From Schaalia odontolytica (GTDB taxonomy: Bacteria > Actinomycetota > Actinomycetes > Actinomycetales > Actinomycetaceae), in the NCBI GenBank assembly GCA_958415245.1, contig CATYYP010000121.1, positions 1-5,853 of the forward strand: DNA of 5,853 nt. Reading direction: 5' to 3'. Each line of letters opens with the position of its first letter. Position 1 is the stretch's first letter. Position numbers and translations under genes: made by a program. The notes below the pieces were generated by a model, which did no database searches, was not told where the DNA came from, and saw only the letters and a list, made by a program, of their open reading frames with translations. Below are positions 1 to 5,211 of this stretch, one piece after another.

Positions 1-308
1 CTCAGGGATTCTCGAAGGTGCTCCCCGTCATTGGCGGCGTTGTGTCGAGCGGCTTGACTTTTATGTCGCTTCAGTCGCAGTCATCTCGACTGAAGAAGCA
101 TCTGCGCGAGCTGCCTCCTCCCGGAATTGAGGCCGAGATGTGGAAGCGGGTCATCACGACAGCGAACTCTGTTGAACAGGAACAGGACATCGTGGGAGCT
201 GTTGATGCGGCTTTCCAAGGGAGAATGGGGATCGCTGCGGTTGGCGTGGTGAGTGCTGCGTCGGGTGTCACCAGTGGTGTCAAGGGGCTCTTCGGGCGCC
301 GCAAGTAA
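1..308 (+). CDS. 3' end of a gene for an EcsC-like, glycine-rich membrane-associated protein (5' end outside the window)
   Basis: The reading frame is open from base 3 to the TAA at 306-308 and gives the last 101 residues of a longer protein. A GTG at 18 could be read as a start, but the frame continues upstream of it and there is no Shine-Dalgarno motif before it, so it is most likely an internal Val. The fragment opens with a hydrophobic, glycine-rich segment (FSKVLPVIGGVVSSGLTF) followed by a basic amphipathic stretch (SRLKKHL). This resembles the C-terminal hairpin of EcsC-family proteins and the equivalent LPIIG...ALNA segment of the two EcsC genes further right. After it come about 45 polar residues, a second Gly/Ala/Val-rich segment and a basic end (GLFGRRK), a tail the other two copies lack. 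The function is unknown, and the family call rests on one short motif. Codon use is less G/C-ending than in the amylase that follows. Confidence 0.6.
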   Translation, partial: QGFSKVLPVIGGVVSSGLTFMSLQSQSSRLKKHLRELPPPGIEAEMWKRVITTANSVEQEQDIVGAVDAAFQGRMGIAAVGVVSAASGVTSGVKGLFGRRK

Positions 309-320
309 CGATATCACCGA

Positions 321-371
321 CGAGGCCCGGGCCGGAACCGCGCGCATCGGCGGTACGCAGCCCCGGCCTCG
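321..371 (+). terminator. Hairpin after the EcsC-like gene, candidate terminator
   Basis: The arms cgaggcc(c)ggg (321-331) and ccccggcctcg (361-371) pair over about 10 bp with one bulged C. An inner stem forms between accgc (337-341) and gcggt (350-354). It starts 13 bases after the stop codon and ends well before the amylase start, so it fits a transcription terminator. There is no clear T-run after it; many actinobacterial terminators lack one, so the call is moderate. The right arm carries the same 11 bases as the left arm of the terminator hairpin after the amylase gene. Confidence 0.4.
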
Positions 372-438
372 TTACCGTGTATACCCCGCCACTGTGTGCT
401 CTTCTCGCGCGCCCACAAACTGGGAAACCTGCCACGAT

Positions 439-1932
439 ATGCGGGTGAATGAGACGACTGACCCGGCCCTGGCCTCGTCCGTGACGGAGGCGGGCCCGCT
501 GATCCTGCAGGCTTTCGCCTGGGACATGGCGGCGGACGCCAGCCACTGGCGCTACCTCGCCGAGCACGCTCAGGCGATCGCGGACCTCGGCGTGACCGTC
601 ATCTGGCTGCCGCCCGCCTACAAGGGGCACGAGGGAATCGACGACGTCGGCTACGGCGTCTACGACCTGTACGACCTGGGCGAGTTCGACCAGAGGGGCT
701 CCGTGCCCACGAAGTACGGGACGAAGGACGAGTACCTGGCCGCCATCGAGGCCCTGCACGAGGCGGGAATCGCCGTGTGCGCCGACATCGTCCTCAACCA
801 CCGCATGGGCGCCGACGCGACCGAGACCGTGCGAGCCACCCCGATCAATCCCCAGAACCGTCACGAGGCGATCGGCGAGCCCGAGACGATCGAGGCGTGG
901 ACCCGCTTCACGTTCCCGGGGCGCGCGGGCGCGTACTCGGACTTCACGTGGGACTGGACGTGCTTCCACGGCATCGACTGGGATGAAGCCACGAAGCGCA
1001 ACGGCCTGTGGCTCTTCGAAGGCAAGCAGTGGAACGAGTCCGTCGACACCGAGTTCGGCAACTTCGACTACCTGATGGGCTGCGATGTGCACGTCACCGA
1101 CCCACGCGTCAGCGAGGAGCTGGACCGTTGGGGCAAGTGGTACGTCGAGACGACCGGCGTGGACGGGCTGCGCCTGGATGCCGTCAAGCACGTGGGATCG
1201 GACTTCTACGCCCGCTGGCTCGAAGACCTGCGCGCCTCCACGGGGCGCTTGCTGCCGGCTGTCGGCGAGTACTGGAGCGGCGACGTGCGCGAGCTCGAGG
1301 GCTACCTGGAGCGGGTCCCCAACGTCATGCTCTTCGACGTCCCCCTGCACTACCACCTCCATCAGGCCTCGGTCTCGGATGGCAACGTGGACCTGGCGCG
1401 CCTGTGGGAGAACACGCTGACCGCCTCCCATCCGGACAAGTCAGTCACCTTCGTCGAAAACCACGACACGCAGCCCGGCCAGTCCCTGGCCTCCACGGTC
1501 GCCCCCTGGTTCAAGGCGGCCGCCTACGCCATCATCCTCTTCAACGAGGCCGGGGTTCCCTGCGTGTTCTGGGGTGACCTTCTGGGTTCCCCCGAGTCCG
1601 ACGACCTGCCCGCCGTGCGTGAGCTGCCGGTCCTCATGAGTATCCGAGCCCGCGCGGCTGTTGGCCCGCAACACAGTGCTTTCGATGACCCCGATGTGGT
1701 GGGCTTTGCCCGCGAAGGTAAGGACGAGATCCCCGGCTCCGGATGCGCCGTCATTCTCTCCGACCGGATGGCCGCCGAGAAGACCCTCTACGTGGGAACG
1801 CGCCACGCCGGCCAGGAGTGGGAGTGCATCCTCGGAGGCCACCCGTCCGTGCGCGTCGCGGATGACGGGACCCTCACGGGTGTGGTCAGCGACGGCGGCC
1901 TCAGCGTCTACGTGCCCCGCAGCAATGCGTAG
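439..1932 (+). CDS. Cytoplasmic alpha-amylase, glycoside hydrolase family 13 (GH13_5-like)
   Basis: The product is a 497-residue endo-acting alpha-1,4-glucan hydrolase of the retaining GH13 (beta/alpha)8-barrel type. All four conserved regions are visible: DIVLNH at 116-121; GLRLDAVKH at 243-251, with Arg245 and the nucleophile Asp247; GEYW with acid/base Glu277; and FVENHDTQ at 338-345 with Asp343. Early barrel motifs (QAFAWD, IWLPPAYKG, GYGVYDLYDLGEFDQ) and the block WGKWYVETTGVDG before region II are typical of the subfamily that includes liquefying Bacillus amylases and E. coli cytoplasmic AmyA. Its length, about 495 residues, also matches. The C-terminal ~95 residues should be the beta domain C. 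The N-terminus has no signal peptide, so it should act in the cytosol on glycogen or imported maltodextrin. Start choice: the frame is open back to a GTG at 253, but that would overlap the upstream gene by 56 bases and span its hairpin, and the extra residues have no GH13 character. ATG 439 is therefore preferred, although it has only a weak GGGAA at 422-426. GTG 394 and GTG 445 are alternatives. It appears monocistronic. Confidence 0.93.
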   Translation: MRVNETTDPALASSVTEAGPLILQAFAWDMAADASHWRYLAEHAQAIADLGVTVIWLPPAYKGHEGIDDVGYGVYDLYDLGEFDQRGSVPTKYGTKDEYLAAIEALHEAGIAVCADIVLNHRMGADATETVRATPINPQNRHEAIGEPETIEAWTRFTFPGRAGAYSDFTWDWTCFHGIDWDEATKRNGLWLFEGKQWNESVDTEFGNFDYLMGCDVHVTDPRVSEELDRWGKWYVETTGVDGLRLDAVKHVGSDFYARWLEDLRASTGRLLPAVGEYWSGDVRELEGYLERVPNVMLFDVPLHYHLHQASVSDGNVDLARLWENTLTASHPDKSVTFVENHDTQPGQSLASTVAPWFKAAAYAIILFNEAGVPCVFWGDLLGSPESDDLPAVRELPVLMSIRARAAVGPQHSAFDDPDVVGFAREGKDEIPGSGCAVILSDRMAAEKTLYVGTRHAGQEWECILGGHPSVRVADDGTLTGVVSDGGLSVYVPRSNA

Positions 1933-1972
1933 AGCATTGGTGCAGCGCGTCGGGCAGTGACCGTATAACGAA

Positions 1973-2004
1973 CCCCGGCCTCGTCCGAAAAGACGAGGCC
2001 GGGG
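1973..2004. terminator. Bidirectional intrinsic-type terminator between convergent genes
   Basis: A perfect 13-bp stem forms between ccccggcctcgtc (1973-1985) and gacgaggccgggg (1992-2004), with a 6-base loop cgaaaa. An outer aacg (1967-1970) can pair with cgtt (2007-2010) across an AA/AA internal loop. On the plus strand it is followed by gtttct. It lies between the amylase stop (1932) and the stop of the minus-strand gene (2023), so it can end transcription from both sides. Confidence 0.85.
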
Positions 2005-2022
2005 AACGTTTCTGTGCGAGCG

Positions 2023-2841
2023 TTACTCGCTCGCGCCACCCAGTGCGGGGATGCGCTCGATCTGCTCCTTGAAGAAGGACTCCGACGCGGAGATGAAACG
2101 GTCGATGTTGATCGACACCTGCGCGTCAGTCATGCCGTAGCGGGACGAGACGAACTGCTCGGCGCAGACGCGCTGCGTGCCGTCGTCCAGCGTCGCCACG
2201 TAGACCTTGGGCCACTTGGTGGCCGCGTTCCAGTCGTTGCACGCCTGGATGAGGCGCGGGCGCAGCTCCATCGACACGTCCTCGCGGATGCCGCCCCACA
2301 TGCTCAGGTCCGCGCCGTCGTCGATCACGGAGAACACGTAGTAGCCGTTCGTGAAGCCCGTGCGCAGGCGATTGTCCTCAACGTCGTACCTGTAGTCGTT
2401 GCGCTCGAAGAAGTCGATAAGTGCACGCATGTCGAGGGGACGTACGACTGTGCGACGCTCGAGGGCGCGCTTGCACTCCTCGATGACCTGCGGAGCGTCC
2501 TCGTGGGTCGGGTCCATCGCGAGGCACTGCTCCAGGTACGTCATGGCGCTTTCTTCCTCGTCCTGCCAGTACAGGGCGGTGCCGATGCGGTAGTACCACT
2601 GCGGGTCCGCCATGCCCTCGGCCTCAACGCTGCGCAGCAGCTCGACCGCGTGCTTGATGTGCTCCTGGAAGGAATCCATGTAGGGTTGGGCGTAGTTGAT
2701 GTAGGCGCGTGCCAGCAGGCTCGTCAGCTCGTAGTCCATCGCGGCCGGGGGCTGTCCCTCGATGAGTGCGATGATCTTCTGGTGTTCCTTCTCCTCATGG
2801 AGAAGAGCGATCTGGTTGATGAGCGACTCACGAGATTCCAC
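2023..2841 (-). CDS. TPR-repeat protein with C-terminal YbjN-like domain
   Basis: The product is a 272-residue soluble protein. Residues about 5-130 are helical, with tetratricopeptide character; the clearest unit is 80-111 (starting PQWYYRIGTALYWQ and ending LAMDP), preceded by helices around 37-52 (YELTSLLARAYINYA) and 56-73. Residues about 134-268 resemble the YbjN/bacterial sensory-transduction-regulator fold: a DMRALIDFFERNDY helix, beta strands with YYVFSVIDDG, then a helix ending in CNDWN, a KVYVATL strand, an acidic turn (DDGT), and a long C-terminal helix (INIDRFISASESFFKEQ). YbjN-type domains resemble type III secretion chaperone folds and are usually assigned protein-binding or regulatory roles. 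No catalytic residues are visible and no signal peptide is present, so it is probably a cytosolic adaptor. The start is GTG 2841-2839, chosen because a perfect AAGGAG sits 5 bases upstream. It is transcribed divergently from the first EcsC gene and converges on the amylase. The YbjN assignment is by pattern, with good but not complete certainty. Confidence 0.85.
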   Translation of the reverse strand: MESRESLINQIALLHEEKEHQKIIALIEGQPPAAMDYELTSLLARAYINYAQPYMDSFQEHIKHAVELLRSVEAEGMADPQWYYRIGTALYWQDEEESAMTYLEQCLAMDPTHEDAPQVIEECKRALERRTVVRPLDMRALIDFFERNDYRYDVEDNRLRTGFTNGYYVFSVIDDGADLSMWGGIREDVSMELRPRLIQACNDWNAATKWPKVYVATLDDGTQRVCAEQFVSSRYGMTDAQVSINIDRFISASESFFKEQIERIPALGGASE

Positions 2842-2846
2842 GGGAG

Positions 2847-2852
2847 CTCCTT
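2847..2852 (-). promoter_or_regulatory. Shine-Dalgarno site that fixes the GTG start of the TPR-YbjN gene
   Basis: On the minus strand AAGGAG lies 5 bases before the GTG codon at 2841-2839. It is the strongest ribosome-binding site in the window and decides the start, since no ATG lies nearby in frame. Confidence 0.8.
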
Positions 2853-2885
2853 CGTATCGAGGCCGAATCTGACTACCAGGTCACA

Positions 2886-2894
2886 AGCATAACA
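2886..2894 (-). promoter_or_regulatory. Extended -10 promoter element for the TPR-YbjN gene
   Basis: On the minus strand the sequence reads TGTTATGCT, a TGn motif followed by a TANNNT hexamer. This gives a predicted transcription start near 2879 and a leader of about 38 bases that contains the AAGGAG site. No good -35 box is seen at the right distance, which is common for extended -10 promoters. This is a prediction by eye only. Confidence 0.4.
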
Positions 2895-2914
2895 GGGGAC
2901 GCGGCGGCGCTACA

Positions 2915-2928
2915 GCCTCGCACGAGGC
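2915..2928. promoter_or_regulatory. Inverted repeat in the divergent promoter region, possible operator
   Basis: gcctcg-ca-cgaggc forms a 6-bp inverted repeat with a 2-base spacer. It lies between the predicted minus-strand -10 (2886-2891) and the plus-strand -10 candidates (2939-2953), about where the plus-strand -35 should be. A binding site for a dimeric regulator of both genes would fit, but in GC-rich DNA a repeat this short can also be chance. No regulator gene is present in the window. Confidence 0.3.
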
Positions 2929-2938
2929 CCTCACTGTG

Positions 2939-2953
2939 TAGTGTTGGTAAGTT
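2939..2953 (+). promoter_or_regulatory. Promoter -10 region of the first EcsC gene
   Basis: Two overlapping choices exist: TAGTGT (2939-2944), preceded by TGTG, or an extended -10 TGGTAAGTT (2945-2953). Either would start transcription about 20-30 bases before ATG 2981 and give a short leader with the GGGGAG ribosome-binding site at 2972-2977. The GTGTAG of the first candidate recurs just before the second EcsC gene. No -35 box is recognisable. Confidence 0.4.
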
Positions 2954-2980
2954 AGCGACAGCGAGAGAAACGGGGAGAGC

Positions 2981-4039
2981 ATGTCTGACGATCTGCGTGC
3001 GCGCATGAGCGAATCCGACGCCGCCCACTGGGACGAAATCCAGCGGTGGAAGGACACTCAGATGCGCCCGATGCGGCCGCGAGTCATCTCCCAGCGCGTC
3101 CGCTCGGCGGCCCTCGCGCCCCTGGGTAAAGCGGTGTCCATCGCGCGCAAGGTGCCCGGCGGCGAGGCGCTGACCCGAACCGTGTCCTCCGCTGCCCTCG
3201 GCCTCGTCGAGCTGGCAGCATCCGCGTCCGAGGCCTCGGTGCGCCGCAAGCGCATCCTGAAGGCTTACCGTTCCGCGGGCTTTGACGTGCGAACCCTGCA
3301 GGACATCCGCTCGCTGAAGCTGGACGACATCCTGTCGGTCAAGCCCCGCCTGAGCCTGGCCTATTCGACGACCGCGGCCGCCGAGGGAGCGGTGAGCGGC
3401 GTGTTCGCCTCGGGCGGCTCCGTTGCCGCAGTGCTTGGCATGGGCGTGGCTTCCGCGCCGGGAGTGGGCGTCACGGCCTCGGCGATCGCCGTCGACATCA
3501 CGACCTTCCTGGCGGCCGCGACCCGCCTCGTCGCCCACACGGCCGCGTACTACGGCTACGACTCGGAGGACCCCACGGAGCGACTCTTCTCCACGATGGT
3601 GCTCTCGCAGGCGATCGATCCGACCGGCAGCGGTCGCGACTTTGTCGTCGAAAAGCAGACGACGATGCTGGCTTTCAACAAGGTGATGCACGACCTGGCC
3701 AGGCGCGGTTCGCTCGACGGCCTCGGCGGCAACGTGGTCGTGAGCGCGATGAACTCTCTCTTCAGCGCGATGGGCGTGCGCCTGGCATCCCGAAAGCTCG
3801 CGCAGATCGTCCCCGTCGCGGGAGTCGTCGTAAGTGCAGGGCTCAATGCCGCCCTCATGCGCACCATCGGCGAGACCGCCGATCACCTGTACCGTGAGCG
3901 CTTCCTCGCCGAACGCTACGGCCACGTGGAGGCTGCCGACGGTGCCTCGACAGACCTGGCGAGGCCCGCCGATACCCAGGAGCTGAGCGCAGACATCGCG
4001 CGCTACGTGGAGATCACCGAGGCCGAGAGCCGCCCGTAG
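2981..4039 (+). CDS. EcsC family protein, first copy
   Basis: The product is a 352-residue protein of the EcsC family. The family is named for the third gene of the Bacillus subtilis ecsABC operon, and its biochemical role is unknown. Residues 1-60 form a polar, basic N-terminal part ending in ARKVPGG. The EcsC core shows a glycine-rich hydrophobic stretch at about 135-182 (EGAVSG..., GMGVASAPGVGV, VDITTFLAAA), the family signature HTAAYYGYDSEDPTERLF (186-203), and a second hydrophobic hairpin at 274-292 (AQIVPVAGVVVSAGLNAAL) followed by TADHLYRERFL. The Gly/Ala-rich segments suggest membrane association or insertion; there is no signal peptide. The tail (about 316-340) is low-complexity and Asp/Ala-rich and ends in a peptide, YVEITEAESRP, that the downstream paralogue shares. 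ATG 2981 is chosen because GGGGAG (2972-2977) precedes it and because N-terminal alignment with the paralogue starts here. The gene has its own promoter-like sequence and is followed by a large hairpin, so it is probably monocistronic. No ecsA or ecsB homologue lies beside it in the window. Confidence 0.9.
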   Translation: MSDDLRARMSESDAAHWDEIQRWKDTQMRPMRPRVISQRVRSAALAPLGKAVSIARKVPGGEALTRTVSSAALGLVELAASASEASVRRKRILKAYRSAGFDVRTLQDIRSLKLDDILSVKPRLSLAYSTTAAAEGAVSGVFASGGSVAAVLGMGVASAPGVGVTASAIAVDITTFLAAATRLVAHTAAYYGYDSEDPTERLFSTMVLSQAIDPTGSGRDFVVEKQTTMLAFNKVMHDLARRGSLDGLGGNVVVSAMNSLFSAMGVRLASRKLAQIVPVAGVVVSAGLNAALMRTIGETADHLYRERFLAERYGHVEAADGASTDLARPADTQELSADIARYVEITEAESRP

Positions 4040-4068
4040 GGGAGTGGCGGTCTCGCTCCCGCGGCTCT
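4026..4068 (+). terminator. Compound hairpin across the stop codon of the first EcsC gene
   Basis: The outer arms agagccgc (4026-4033) and gcggctct (4061-4068) pair perfectly over 8 bp. Stacked directly inside, gggagtg (4040-4046) pairs with cgctccc (4054-4060), with one G-U pair and a 7-base loop. A 6-base bulge (4034-4039) holds the TAG stop. There is no T-run after it, so it could be a U-less terminator, an attenuator or a 3'-end stabilising stem. It separates the two EcsC genes. Confidence 0.5.
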
Positions 4069-4092
4069 ATGAACTCGCGATTGTCGTCCGTG

Positions 4093-4098
4093 TAGGCT
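4093..4098 (+). promoter_or_regulatory. -10 element suggesting a leaderless transcript of the second EcsC gene
   Basis: TAGGCT (TANNNT type, preceded by TG) ends 6 bases before ATG 4105, so a start 7 bases downstream of the -10 would coincide with the A of the ATG. The only purine tract, ggggg at 4099-4103, is too close to the ATG to work as a normal Shine-Dalgarno. A leaderless mRNA, common in actinobacteria, is the simplest reading. No -35 box is evident. Confidence 0.4.
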
Positions 4099-4104
4099 GG
4101 GGGT

Positions 4105-5193
4105 ATGCCGGATTGTTCAGAAGAAGCGGACAGTACAGCTGACGACATACGTCAGTGCATGACCGGTGACGATCGTGCGCAGTGGGATGCGATCCAAGAA
4201 TGGAAGGCCGCGCAGATTAGCCCGCGCCGTCCTCGTGTCATCACTCAGCGCATCCGTTCGTACGTGCTCGCCCCTTTGAAAAAAGCGGTTGGCCTCGCGC
4301 GCAAGGTGCCCGGTGGGGCCGCGATTTCGGACAAGATCTCATCGGCTGTTCTGGGGCTCGTCGAGAAGGCAACGTCAGCCGCCGAATCCTCAGTTCCGCG
4401 AAAGCGAATTGTGAAGGCGTATCGCCGGGCGGGCAACGACGTGGAGTGCCTCGAGGACATCCGAAACCTGAACCTGGCAGAGATCCAATCGGTCAGACCC
4501 CACCTGAAGATCGGATACGCCGTTGCTACCGCGACGGAGGGTGCGGTGAGCAGCATAATCGCGACGGGAGGGTCGGTCGCGGCTCTCCTCGGTCTGGGCA
4601 TCGCTTCGGCGCCCGGCATCGGCGTGATCGTGGGGGCGATCGGACTCGATATCGCGACGTTCTTGGCCTCCTCTGCGCGCCTCGTGTCCCACACGGCTGC
4701 CTACTACGGCTATGACACGAAGGACCCCGCAGAAAAGCTGTTTTCCGCGATGGTTTTATCCCAGGCGATCGCCCCGCGTAGCACTGTTGGTGACCATGCC
4801 GTCGAGAAGGAGACCTCGATGCGCATGTTTAACAAGGTGGTGCGCAAGCTCACCAAACGCGGATCGATGGAGAGCATCGGGAACAATGCGCTGACGGCGT
4901 CTGTGAACTCCTTGTTCGCGGCACTGGGCGTGCGTCTTGTCGGCCTGAAGATGGCGCAGATCCTGCCGATTATCGGCATCATCATCGGCATGGCCCTCAA
5001 CGCATCCCTCATCCGTACCATCGGCGTGACAGCGGACAACCTCTACCGAGAGCGCCTCCTGTTGGAGCGCTACGGACAGGAAGAGGCGGATGTAGAGGCC
5101 GAGGCCACGTCCGACGGGGCAGACAATCCGGATGATCTGGATGAGGAGCTCGCGCACTACGTCGAGTTTGCCGAGGTCGAGAGCCGCCTATAG
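4105..5193 (+). CDS. EcsC family protein, second copy (tandem paralogue)
   Basis: The product is a 362-residue paralogue of the preceding gene, with a 10-residue acidic N-terminal extension. From residue 11 to 324 it aligns to residues 1-314 of the first copy without any gap, with 185 identities by hand count (about 59 %). The EcsC signature HTAAYYGYDTKDPAEKLF is at 196-213. The glycine-rich hydrophobic stretch is at about 145-190, and the second hairpin (AQILPIIGIIIGMALNASL) is at 284-302. This copy is the more hydrophobic there, with Ile replacing Val. The linker at about 326-350 is strongly acidic (EADVEAEATSDG...DDLDEE) and differs from the first copy, but the end YVEFAEVESRL is kept. Function is unknown; membrane association is inferred. 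ATG 4105 is chosen from alignment and from the adjacent -10 element. Codon use is distinctly richer in A/T third bases than in the first copy, and Leu218 (4756-4758) is a TTA codon, rare in such genomes. It is followed by an 18-base gap to a convergent gene. Confidence 0.9.
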   Translation: MPDCSEEADSTADDIRQCMTGDDRAQWDAIQEWKAAQISPRRPRVITQRIRSYVLAPLKKAVGLARKVPGGAAISDKISSAVLGLVEKATSAAESSVPRKRIVKAYRRAGNDVECLEDIRNLNLAEIQSVRPHLKIGYAVATATEGAVSSIIATGGSVAALLGLGIASAPGIGVIVGAIGLDIATFLASSARLVSHTAAYYGYDTKDPAEKLFSAMVLSQAIAPRSTVGDHAVEKETSMRMFNKVVRKLTKRGSMESIGNNALTASVNSLFAALGVRLVGLKMAQILPIIGIIIGMALNASLIRTIGVTADNLYRERLLLERYGQEEADVEAEATSDGADNPDDLDEELAHYVEFAEVESRL

Positions 5194-5199
5194 GCGCTC
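5181..5199. terminator. Short hairpin over the stop codon of the second EcsC gene
   Basis: cgcctataggcg (5185-5196) is a perfect 12-base palindrome. The flanking gag (5181-5183) and ctc (5197-5199) extend the stem if C5184 is bulged. It covers the TAG stop (5191-5193) and most of the 18 bases separating two convergent genes. It may act as a weak terminator in one or both directions, but there is no T-run and the loop is only TATA. Confidence 0.3.
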
Positions 5200-5211
5200 C
5201 CCGGCGCTCGG

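Noticed and set aside
1..308. Reading the left-edge frame as a small complete gene from GTG 18
   Set aside because: The frame is open to the window edge and the GTG lies inside the conserved hydrophobic segment without a ribosome-binding site, so a truncated longer gene is more likely.
378..385. TGTATACC as a -10 box for the amylase
   Set aside because: It does not end in T, no -35 box is visible and it overlaps the end of the hairpin region. It is too weak to list as a feature.
253..438. N-terminal extension of the amylase from GTG 253
   Set aside because: It would overlap the upstream gene and pass through its hairpin, the residues are low-complexity, and the 497-residue form from ATG 439 matches the usual family length.
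280..1431. Long minus-strand open frame (383 codons) opposite the amylase
   Set aside because: It is antisense to a gene with clear GH13 motifs. The translation is Val/Arg/Gly-rich without domain character, as expected of shadow frames in GC-rich genes.
2014..2892. Long plus-strand open frame (292 codons) opposite the TPR-YbjN gene
   Set aside because: The minus-strand gene has a perfect Shine-Dalgarno site and recognisable domains. The plus frame begins right at the terminator hairpin, has no ribosome-binding site and is compositionally shadow-like.
2873..3925. Long minus-strand open frame (350 codons) opposite the first EcsC gene
   Set aside because: The plus-strand protein aligns with its paralogue across its length. 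The antisense product is rich in His/Arg/Gly and has no counterpart opposite the second copy at similar length.
5193..5209. Direct repeat ggcgctc..ggcgctc after the second EcsC gene, considered as an attachment site
   Set aside because: It is only 7 bases in GC-rich DNA, with no integrase, tRNA or element boundary nearby.
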